DNA of 25,656 nucleotides, from positions 1 to 25,656 of IMG/VR virus record IMGVR_UViG_3300017743_000105. One strand, written 5' to 3'. Below are positions 20,961 through 25,656 of this stretch, in pieces. The position numbers and the translations under genes are program-made. The notes beneath the pieces were generated by a model that was given only the letters and a program-made list of their open reading frames with translations, did no database searches and was not told the DNA's origin. This stretch comes from a virus. Numbering within the stretch: the stretch's first letter is position 1; each line of letters opens with the position of its first letter.

Positions 20961-21091
20961 ATGTGGACTCCGATAGTGTTTATAAGTGTTGTAGTATCGA
21001 TCCAGACTTTTAACAAAAACCCAACAGCGATACCGATTGCGATTCCTATTAAGACGTAACTAATTTTTTCTTCATCTGTTAAGTTCCTCAT
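20957..21091 (-). CDS. single-pass membrane peptide, 44 aa
   Basis: MRNLTDEEKISYVLIGIAIG then IAVGFLLKVWIDTTTLINTI. One glycine-rich hydrophobic helix (about 12-28). ATG at 21091 lies inside the end of the 58-aa gene, and the stop overlaps the next start (ATGA). Glycine spacing (IGIAIGIAVG) suggests helix-helix packing. Confidence 0.6.
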   Translation of the reverse strand: MRNLTDEEKISYVLIGIAIGIAVGFLLKVWIDTTTLINTIGVHI

Positions 21092-21248
21092 CTTTCTCTT
21101 TCTTCTTACTGTTTTCTTTTAAATACTCCAGAAGTTTAGTAGTTGCAGCTCTATCGTCTCCTTCATGTCTAGGCTGTGATTCTAATTGCATAACACGTTT
21201 TTCTAGATTTTCTATTCTAGTGAGCATGAGCTCTAATATCTTATCCAC
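21072..21248 (-). CDS. small coiled-coil protein, 58 aa
   Basis: GTG start at 21248 overlapping the deformylase stop; an internal ATG at 21227 is an alternative. Sequence: DKILELMLTRIENLEKRVMQ (a heptad-like coil), a polar turn, then TTKLLEYLKENSKKKEKDEE. Could form a small oligomer and partner with the membrane peptide encoded over its 3' end. Function unknown. Confidence 0.55.
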   Translation of the reverse strand: MDKILELMLTRIENLEKRVMQLESQPRHEGDDRAATTKLLEYLKENSKKKEKDEELNR

Positions 21249-21882
21249 TTATTTCCCAACCTTCCTTTAGTAAGTTTTGCACTTTCTTATACTTCATTAC
21301 TTTAACTGCATCGCCTTTTTTTATGGTAACCAAATGATTTCTACCAATCTTCTTTTCTGCACGATAAGTCGTATCTATCCTTCTGTCCATGCAAACGATT
21401 CCGCTTAAATGGTCTACTTCATGTTGCACACATACAGCTTCTAAAAGTCGTATTGCAGTATCTTGCTGATTGGATTTATCTTCCCATACACCTTTGGCAC
21501 CTTCGATACCAGTTGCCTTACCACTAAATATCAACGAACCTTCCTGTTGTGCAGTTTTTACTTCGACTGTTTCGTATCTTTCGGTTCGTATTCCCTTGCC
21601 AGGGTAAGATAAGCAACCCTCATAATAGCTAACCTTGTCAGACTTACTAATGATCTCAGGGTTGATGAGTATAATAGGCTCACGAACATTGAGTACGGCC
21701 ACTTGTGCATCAATTCCCACTTGATTCGCTGCCAAGCCAATCCCGTCTTTTCTTTTGTTAAGTATCTGAAATAGTTTTGTTGCAATTTCCATTCCTTCTT
21801 CAACAGTTACCTCCCTAAGCTTCTTGTTAATCACAGGGTTGTGATTCTTGTTGCAGTTAATTACCTTAAGATTATTCTCCAA
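21241..21882 (-). CDS. def: peptide deformylase with insertion and C-terminal extension
   Basis: Metalloenzyme removing the N-formyl group from nascent proteins; common in marine T4-like phages. Motif I GIGLAANQVG (47-56), motif II EGCLS (88-92, metal ligand C90) and motif III HEVDH (154-158) are all intact. The distance from motif II to III is about 66 residues against roughly 43 in standard enzymes, so there is an insertion at about 118-147 (GKATGIEGAKGVWEDKSNQQ and following). After the catalytic domain comes a basic tail (HLVTIKKGDAVKVMKYKKVQ, then NLLKEGWEISG), a motif I recall at the ends of other marine phage proteins. TTG start at 21882 with GGGG upstream; no nearby ATG. Confidence 0.9.
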   Translation of the reverse strand: MENNLKVINCNKNHNPVINKKLREVTVEEGMEIATKLFQILNKRKDGIGLAANQVGIDAQVAVLNVREPIILINPEIISKSDKVSYYEGCLSYPGKGIRTERYETVEVKTAQQEGSLIFSGKATGIEGAKGVWEDKSNQQDTAIRLLEAVCVQHEVDHLSGIVCMDRRIDTTYRAEKKIGRNHLVTIKKGDAVKVMKYKKVQNLLKEGWEISG

Positions 21883-22198
21883 AATTACCCCACATCATTA
21901 AATTAGTGATAAGCTTTTCATCCATATCTGTCCAGTTTTCGTAAGTCTTGTCCCACCAATACACCTCACCAGAGTCAGCATCTGATATTTCATTTATATT
22001 TAACTCTTCATCTTCCATAGTCCATGATACTTCAAAGTTCTTTGCGTATCCGTCATGAATTGCGTGTTCTGTTATGAAGCCACATTTAAAGATTAGGTCA
22101 AAGAAAGAAACATCTCTGACCCTCCCAAAACCTTCTTTGTCATTATAATCTTCACCAACCATAGAATCACCAGTCACTGTAGTAACGTATTCTTTCAT
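21872..22198 (-). CDS. hypothetical acidic protein, 108 aa
   Basis: Unrecognised. Acidic and aromatic: EDYNDKEGFGRVRDVSFFDL, then GYAKNFEVSWTMEDEELNIN and VYWWDKTYENWTDMDEKLIT. Overlaps the deformylase start by 11 nt. The acidic, Trp-rich surface could mimic nucleic acid or bind a basic partner; this is speculation. Confidence 0.68.
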   Translation of the reverse strand: MKEYVTTVTGDSMVGEDYNDKEGFGRVRDVSFFDLIFKCGFITEHAIHDGYAKNFEVSWTMEDEELNINEISDADSGEVYWWDKTYENWTDMDEKLITNLMMWGNFGE

Positions 22199-22200
22199 TA

Positions 22201-22464
22201 TTAACCTCTAGTTAACATTGTTGCTGGAACATTATATCTCATTGCGCCGTCTAGAATGTCGACTTCAATATATTTTCTCTTTACTTTAAAAACCACACCT
22301 GGCTCTGTTTGACCATTGTTTTCAAAAGTAACTTTATCACCTTTAGCAAATAAGCTAGCAGCCATTGAGCCAAGAACTTGTCTACGTCTTTTGATAACTC
22401 CAATTAGTTCGTTGATTTCTTCAGAATTCATTTTGTTGATTTCATTTACGATTGTATTTTTCAT
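22201..22464 (-). CDS. KOW/SH3-like small protein, 87 aa
   Basis: Helical N-terminus (MNSEEINELIGVIKRRRQVL), then a small barrel: KGDKVTFENNG, EPGVVFKVKRKYIEVDILDG, AMRYNVPATMLTRG. The D-x-V-x-F and G-x-V-x-x-V strands resemble KOW/SH3-like folds of transcription or translation factors. I start it at ATG 22464 because the predicted transcription start of promoter D falls at about 22499, on top of the ATG at 22500; 22464 has AAGGG 11 nt upstream. Using 22500 adds 12 residues and would make the message leaderless. Confidence 0.68.
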   Translation of the reverse strand: MKNTIVNEINKMNSEEINELIGVIKRRRQVLGSMAASLFAKGDKVTFENNGQTEPGVVFKVKRKYIEVDILDGAMRYNVPATMLTRG

Positions 22465-22500
22465 GTTTGTTGTAACCCTTGTTTTTTTGTTATTTGTCAT

Positions 22501-22515
22501 GGCTTAACTTAAGCC
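22501..22515. promoter_or_regulatory. perfect palindrome over the -10 of promoter D
   Basis: GGCTTAA-C-TTAAGCC: seven-base arms around one base, covering the -10 (22511-22506) and reaching to the predicted start point. The other three promoter copies do not have it. Best explained as an operator. Confidence 0.6.
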
Positions 22516-22540
22516 TTTTTCGCGTAAAAGTAAAGGATTA
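22506..22540 (-). promoter_or_regulatory. promoter copy D of the repeated phage promoter cassette
   Basis: Minus strand CCTTTACTTTTACGC with -35 TTTACT (22534-22529), a 17-nt spacer, and -10 TAAGTT (22511-22506) in place of TAGATT. The upstream A-tract consists of the last Lys/Gln codons and stop of the HNH gene. Drives the 87-aa gene and the deformylase unit. Confidence 0.7.
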
Positions 22541-23035
22541 TTTTTGCTTTTTTTCACTTTTTTTTTGACGCTTTATTTCTGCTAAGCGCCCTACGTCCTC
22601 TTTTGTTTTCTTTTTATGGCAGGGTCTACATAAAGTCTGGAGATTTCTTTCATCCCAGTAGCTTAAATCTATTGCATGATTGGGTAGTCCCTTCTGTTCG
22701 TATAACGGCTTTATGTGATCTACTTCGAATCGTGGATCGTAATCACCACATTCACAACACTCACCATAATCTCTCTGCCTAATGTATTTTCTTATTGTTT
22801 TTCCATCGTATAACATCATATACTTTTCAGAACATTCAGGGTGCCAGCTAGCTCTCATATTCCTTCTGCCTTGATTATCATTAATAATGCTACCACACCA
22901 TCTGCACTGGCCTTTTTCTTTTACATCATAATATGAGTCTGGCTTTGGTGGGTAACGATAATCTTTTTCATGATGATCAGTCTTTCTAGTCTTTTTCCCT
23001 AGTGTTCTTTTTGTTCCGCTGCTCCATCTACGCAT
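22538..23035 (-). CDS. HNH endonuclease
   Basis: HNH nuclease of 165 aa. Seen: a basic N-terminus; a first zinc-knuckle-like set C44-x-x-C47 and H65-x-x-C68 (QCRWCG; WHPEC); a second C93-x-x-C96 (ECCECG); the HNH core FEVDHIKPL (D106, H107), ERNLQTLCRPCH (N131, C136, C139, H140) and a basic C-terminal tail with KKKTKED. This is the McrA/T4-like free-standing type, which may be a homing nuclease or an accessory cutter of host DNA. SD GGAGG lies a few bases before the ATG. Its Lys-rich end supplies the A-tract of promoter D. Confidence 0.9.
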   Translation of the reverse strand: MRRWSSGTKRTLGKKTRKTDHHEKDYRYPPKPDSYYDVKEKGQCRWCGSIINDNQGRRNMRASWHPECSEKYMMLYDGKTIRKYIRQRDYGECCECGDYDPRFEVDHIKPLYEQKGLPNHAIDLSYWDERNLQTLCRPCHKKKTKEDVGRLAEIKRQKKSEKKQK

Positions 23036-23118
23036 GTAACCTCCATTTGTCTTTTCTGCAAGTATATAAAATATATTGCAATAACCTTGATTGATAGAAT
23101 AATTATAAAGTATGTCAA
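23036..23118 (-). promoter_or_regulatory. leader of HNH gene with weak promoter-like sequence
   Basis: A 79-nt gap, AT-rich. On the minus strand TTGACA (23118-23113) is followed at 16 nt by TATCAA, and further down TATACT occurs without a good -35. This could be a separate host-type promoter, but the match is partial. No copy of the four-copy cassette is present. Confidence 0.3.
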
Positions 23119-23783
23119 CTAGTACTATCTGCTTTTTTCGATGAGTTAATCAGTGCGTCTGATACCTGTGCGCTGAGTAATGATTGAATTGAAAAGTAAA
23201 GTGAAGGATTACGCTTAAGTAGAGATTTAAACTCAGGCTGTTTCCACACTAAACATTCAGTATCATGTTTTGCAATACAATCAGCAGTTGCCGGTCTTTC
23301 TGTAAGAAAACTCATCTCACCAACAAACTGCCCGTCTTTTAATTCTGTAACTTTCTTTCCCTTTACTGCTATGTCCACAGTGCCGTTATAAATTAATATT
23401 AGTTTCTTTACGTCTGCACCCTCTTTAATCATGTGATGCCCACTCTTAAATTTTTCCCACTTAGCTATCTTGGTGACCTTGAGATATTCTACAGGACTAA
23501 GATCTTTGAATAGAGATTCATATAACTCTTTGTCTTTTGGTTTCATTTTGATCGGACGCTTCTCATAGAATATAATGGCTATGTGATATAGATTGAGTCC
23601 TACAAATACTAGATTCCAACCGATCGGTAACCACATAGGTGTTATAGGAATAAAATAATTATACAGAACAGAGAACAGACTTGCAACTACCGATACTACA
23701 CGTAAATATAATATGTCCTTGACCAGAAAGCTAAATGCTATCAGACCAAATGCTAAGTGTCCTGCTATTGTTGCTAAGTTCAT
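23115..23783 (-). CDS. Popeye-like membrane protein with cyclic-nucleotide-binding domain
   Basis: Three hydrophobic helices (about residues 5-25, 30-50 and 54-77, counted from ATG 23795), then RPIKMKPKDKELYESLFKDL, then a cNMP-binding beta barrel (about 96-200: FKSGHHMIKEGADVKKLILI, YNGTVDIAVKGK, DGQFVGEMSFLTERPATADC) and a final helix. The order of three helices, R-P-(V/I)-K-hinge, L-Y-E/R-x-L/M-F, cNMP domain matches Popeye-domain (POPDC) proteins and their bacterial relatives. The phosphate-binding cassette keeps G-E (159-160) but has R-P-A-T-A, with the arginine one place earlier than in classical CRP, so ligand binding is likely but unproven. ATG 23783 overlaps the upstream stop (TAATG); ATG 23795 adds four residues. 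Confidence 0.82.
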   Translation of the reverse strand: MNLATIAGHLAFGLIAFSFLVKDILYLRVVSVVASLFSVLYNYFIPITPMWLPIGWNLVFVGLNLYHIAIIFYEKRPIKMKPKDKELYESLFKDLSPVEYLKVTKIAKWEKFKSGHHMIKEGADVKKLILIYNGTVDIAVKGKKVTELKDGQFVGEMSFLTERPATADCIAKHDTECLVWKQPEFKSLLKRNPSLYFSIQSLLSAQVSDALINSSKKADSTS

Positions 23784-23923
23784 TACAGATGCCATCCCAT
23801 TATCACAAAATAAAAGTATGCTAGTGCAGCCAATACCCAGACCGCTGTTGAAATATAGAGATTAGTTATATCCTGCTGAGTAGCAGCACTCTTCTTCTTT
23901 TCTACTTTGTCCCATTTGTTCAT
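23783..23923 (-). CDS. single-pass membrane peptide, 46 aa
   Basis: NKWDKVEKKKSAATQQDITN then LYISTAVWVLAALAYFYFVI and MGWHL. A basic cytoplasmic N-terminus and one C-terminal membrane helix (about 22-42). It ends in TAATG with the Popeye-like gene, so it may be a small subunit or partner of it. Start is 1 nt before the stop region of the 54-aa gene upstream. Confidence 0.62.
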   Translation of the reverse strand: MNKWDKVEKKKSAATQQDITNLYISTAVWVLAALAYFYFVIMGWHL

Positions 23924-24088
23924 TTATATTCCCCACAATAACCATCTTGCTAGCTTCCATACCGCATACCAGCTAGTAAAACAGCCTACAGGTATAAGTA
24001 TCAGATAAACAAATAACCTAATTATGTGATCTTTTCTTTTTTGTTTTAGTTCCATCGACATCCCCTCTATCCAGTTGCTGGGTTTCAT
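23924..24088 (-). CDS. small membrane protein, 54 aa
   Basis: ATG at 24088 overlaps the sulfotransferase stop (ATGA) and has AGGAG 10 nt upstream; a longer TTG-started frame (24121) is less likely. Sequence: NWIEGMSMELKQKRKDHIIR then LFVYLILIPVGCFTSWYAVW and KLARWLLWGI. One membrane helix followed by an aromatic amphipathic end. Unrecognised. Confidence 0.65.
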   Translation of the reverse strand: MKPSNWIEGMSMELKQKRKDHIIRLFVYLILIPVGCFTSWYAVWKLARWLLWGI

Positions 24089-24798
24089 ATGTTTAGATCT
24101 CCTATGTTTTCTAAATAACAATTAAAGTCTTCTTCATATGCAGATCTAATTCCTTCAAGTATATCTGGGTCATTGCGAAGGCTAATAATTTCTCTTCTCC
24201 AATTCGGATTAGCATTAATATTGACAGGACTAGCCTCGTCAGATATTTTTGTTATGATCTCATTGTCTATATCTTCAAATTTTAAATACTCATCTATTCC
24301 AAACGGAACACCGTCCAAGCCTTTGTGAAACCAGACCTGAGGTACTATGTGTATATTAAAATACTTTTCTTTCTTTACGTCTTCCAATGTATATAGTAAC
24401 CGATCTTTCCACGTGCCCTCTTCATAATTCTTATCTCTAAAATGGTTGTCCAGTATAGGGCTGTTAAGTGCTGTGGCTGCTGCGCTAAAAAATCTTGTGA
24501 TGGGATTTCTCATTATTGTCAAGAGACGAAACTCACCCCTGTTTGGAATAACATTGTTGTTTAGATTGGTTGGTCCTCCACGCAGAATATGTGATCTGAT
24601 TGTTGTGCTGGCACACTTGGGTGTATGTATTACTATAACTCTCCAGCCTTCGTCCTTCCAAGCTAGGCCGTTCTGTTTGTTCATGTCTAGAAATTTCATT
24701 TCTTTATTTCCCTGTATGTGTTTGGGCTCGTATGGACACATCAAACAACCATGCCCACAACAATAACCTCTATCTATTAAAAATTCTCTAGATAACAT
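24085..24798 (-). CDS. DUF5522-like Cys motif fused to sulfotransferase
   Basis: Residues 1-32 contain REFLIDRGYCCGHGCLMCPY (C13, C14, C18, C21), the hallmark of DUF5522-type short proteins. From about 52 on it is a P-loop-like sulfotransferase: VIVIHTPKCASTTIRSH (5' phosphosulfate loop at 60-67 for PAPS), RLLTIMRNPITRFFSAA (3'-phosphate motif R-N-P-x-x-R at 97-102), then helices with IDEYLKFEDIDNEI and a C-terminal YEEDFNCYLE, as in Sulfotransfer_2-type enzymes acting on glycans or proteins. The frame is open without a stop between the parts. An internal ATG (MKFLDM) could allow a separate sulfotransferase product. The gene overlaps both neighbours. Confidence 0.82.
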   Translation of the reverse strand: MLSREFLIDRGYCCGHGCLMCPYEPKHIQGNKEMKFLDMNKQNGLAWKDEGWRVIVIHTPKCASTTIRSHILRGGPTNLNNNVIPNRGEFRLLTIMRNPITRFFSAAATALNSPILDNHFRDKNYEEGTWKDRLLYTLEDVKKEKYFNIHIVPQVWFHKGLDGVPFGIDEYLKFEDIDNEIITKISDEASPVNINANPNWRREIISLRNDPDILEGIRSAYEEDFNCYLENIGDLNI

Positions 24799-24872
24799 TA
24801 GTCCATGCTTAATATGAGATAGAAAGCACTGATAAAACTTATTAATGCAATTCCGCCTATTATATAAATCAT
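24798..24872 (-). CDS. single-pass membrane micropeptide, 24 aa
   Basis: MIYIIGGIALISFISAFYLI then LSMD. Of two in-frame ATGs (24878, 24872) only the second has AAGGAG at a proper distance (7 nt), so I choose it. Stop overlaps the sulfotransferase start as TAATG. A hydrophobic helix with an acidic end. Function unknown. Confidence 0.58.
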   Translation of the reverse strand: MIYIIGGIALISFISAFYLILSMD

Positions 24873-24883
24873 AGCCATACTCC

Positions 24884-25123
24884 TTAGTTTAATTCTGGTG
24901 TTATCTCATATTCATCCGGTGTTACGAAGAAACTCAGTATCCAACGCTTATCCTCACCCTCATCCCACTCTTCATAACTGACCAACTTACACTGAGGAGT
25001 AGTTAATTTCTCCACAACTTTATCGGTCTGCTTCTCTTCTTTACAGATAACATAAATAAAATTCTCATCCGTCCTAACCATAACTTCATTGTCATGCTTG
25101 TTGTAGGTTATGTTAGGCTTCAC
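24884..25123 (-). CDS. hypothetical protein, 79 aa
   Basis: GTG start at 25123 with GGGGAG 6 nt upstream, overlapping the previous stop in GTGAAGCCTAA; a longer reading to 25225 would overlap the upstream gene by over 100 nt. Strand-rich: KPNITYNKHDNEVMVRTDEN, FIYVICKEEKQTDKVVEKLT, then VSYEEWDEGEDKRWILSFFV. Probably a small alpha-beta protein. Unrecognised. Confidence 0.66.
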   Translation of the reverse strand: MKPNITYNKHDNEVMVRTDENFIYVICKEEKQTDKVVEKLTTPQCKLVSYEEWDEGEDKRWILSFFVTPDEYEITPELN

Positions 25124-25412
25124 CGCGCTCTCCCCAGTTCTCCGCCAACCAGTCTTCCTCGGGGTCATCCCCGGTCTTATCCATTTTAAAGAAGTGCTGT
25201 GCCACACTGGGGTCGGTAGGATCAATCACCAACACTTCCTCGGCATATTCACCCCTCTCATATCTCCTACGCCACTCCACCGCGGCCCTTTCAGATGCGC
25301 GAGCGGATCGCGAGATTTTTTCTGCGCGATGGACGCGCCAGCGGTTCGAGAAATTTCCAATAGCATATCCTAATAAGACGGATCCTATAATGTATATAAT
25401 GAGACTATCCAT
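25113..25412 (-). CDS. membrane-anchored charged protein in a GC-rich patch, 99 aa
   Basis: Start taken at ATG 25412 (MDSLIIYIIG) instead of a TTG at 25427. An N-terminal membrane helix (about 3-20, LIIYIIGSVLLGYAIGNF) is followed by a very basic helix (NRWRVHRAEKISRSARASER, AAVEWRRRYERGEY) and an acidic C-terminus (KTGDDPEEDWLAENWGERGE). GC is well above the surroundings (35 of 60 bases at 25261-25320). Cytoplasmic charged domain on a membrane anchor; no family recognised. Confidence 0.62.
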   Translation of the reverse strand: MDSLIIYIIGSVLLGYAIGNFSNRWRVHRAEKISRSARASERAAVEWRRRYERGEYAEEVLVIDPTDPSVAQHFFKMDKTGDDPEEDWLAENWGERGEA

Positions 25413-25423
25413 ATTATTAAATA

Positions 25424-25656
25424 TCAACTAACATTGCATATGGGTTTATTACCGAACTCGGCTTCATATTGTGATACTAAAGATCGCTCAACAACCTCAG
25501 CCGACACGGAACTAACCGAATCAAACCAGAAGCCGTTGAATTGGACGGAACGTTTAGGAATAAACATAGCATATAAGTGGAAGTGACGTTGACCGGTATT
25601 CAAGACGTTATCCATAACTATCTTATTAGTAGAACACACCTTACCCTCAGCAACAC
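25424..25656 (-). CDS. hypothetical protein, 5' end outside window
   Basis: The frame is open to the right edge (VAEGKVCSTNKIV before the first methionine), so the gene probably starts beyond the window; a GTG at 25639 is inside the frame but lacks support. Visible C-terminal 77 residues: NVLNTGQRHFHLYAMFIPKR, SVQFNGFWFDSVSSVSAEVV, SQYEAEFGNKPICNVS. Unrecognised alpha-beta protein. Confidence 0.62.
   Translation of the reverse strand, partial: VAEGKVCSTNKIVMDNVLNTGQRHFHLYAMFIPKRSVQFNGFWFDSVSSVSAEVVERSLVSQYEAEFGNKPICNVS

Noticed and set aside
21558-21803. Second minus-strand frame within the deformylase gene
   Set aside because: Internal to the deformylase, shows no motif, and crosses the catalytic motif II region in a different frame.
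25113-25225. Long version of the 79-aa gene beginning at 25225
   Set aside because: It would overlap the upstream gene by 113 nt, and a GTG with GGGGAG at ideal distance exists at 25123.

Overview
The window looks like part of a marine T4-like myovirus genome (relatives of cyanophages and SAR11 phages). The evidence is recognisable T4-type baseplate wedge proteins gp6 and gp25, a gp5-type OB-fold hub protein, the late sigma factor gp55, and accessory genes typical of marine T4-like phages: Hsp20, peptide deformylase, a 2OG-Fe(II) oxygenase, thioredoxin and a DUF5522-type cysteine motif. The DNA is AT-rich. Every gene I can support lies on the minus strand, so transcription runs from high to low coordinates. 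No photosynthesis gene, tRNA, integrase, IS element or CRISPR array is visible. The host cannot be decided from the sequence alone.

Layout in the direction of transcription, right to left. (1) 25656-22538: a 5'-truncated gene, small membrane peptides, a GC-rich patch, a DUF5522-like motif fused to a sulfotransferase, a Popeye-like membrane protein with a cyclic-nucleotide-binding fold, and an HNH endonuclease. (2) 22464-20721: promoter copy D, then unknown genes, a peptide deformylase with an insertion and a C-terminal extension, and small genes. (3) 20627-14509: promoter copy B, then ATP-dependent DNA ligase, a 30-aa peptide, a DUF4494-like protein, an MBD4-like DNA glycosylase, UV endonuclease UvdE, three micro-ORFs, thioredoxin, a secreted beta-rich protein, a coiled-coil protein, a 2OG oxygenase and a four-helix membrane protein. 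(4) 14356-12756: the hsp20 unit, preceded by three dyad symmetries. (5) 12690-9520: promoter copy C, then a dense run of small unknown genes. (6) 9436-7201: promoter copy A, then a 3D-domain protein, an HD hydrolase, a small membrane protein and gp55. (7) 7164-1: the baseplate module (unknown, gp5-like hub, three unknown proteins, gp25, gp6, and a DNRLRE-like structural protein cut by the window edge).

Most junctions are ATGA, TAATG or GTG stop-start overlaps. These indicate translational coupling and let me choose starts and add about a dozen genes of 24-58 codons. The most notable non-coding signal is a cassette repeated four times at unit boundaries: an A-tract, then a strictly conserved CCTTTACTTTTACGC block holding the -35, a 17-nt spacer, and TAGATT or TAAGTT. 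I read it as the phage's own early or middle promoter. One copy carries a perfect palindrome over its -10.

The strongest biological leads are the Popeye-like cyclic-nucleotide-binding membrane protein, the MBD4-like glycosylase/UvdE/ligase repair cluster, the DUF5522-sulfotransferase fusion, and the symmetry-rich hsp20 control region.
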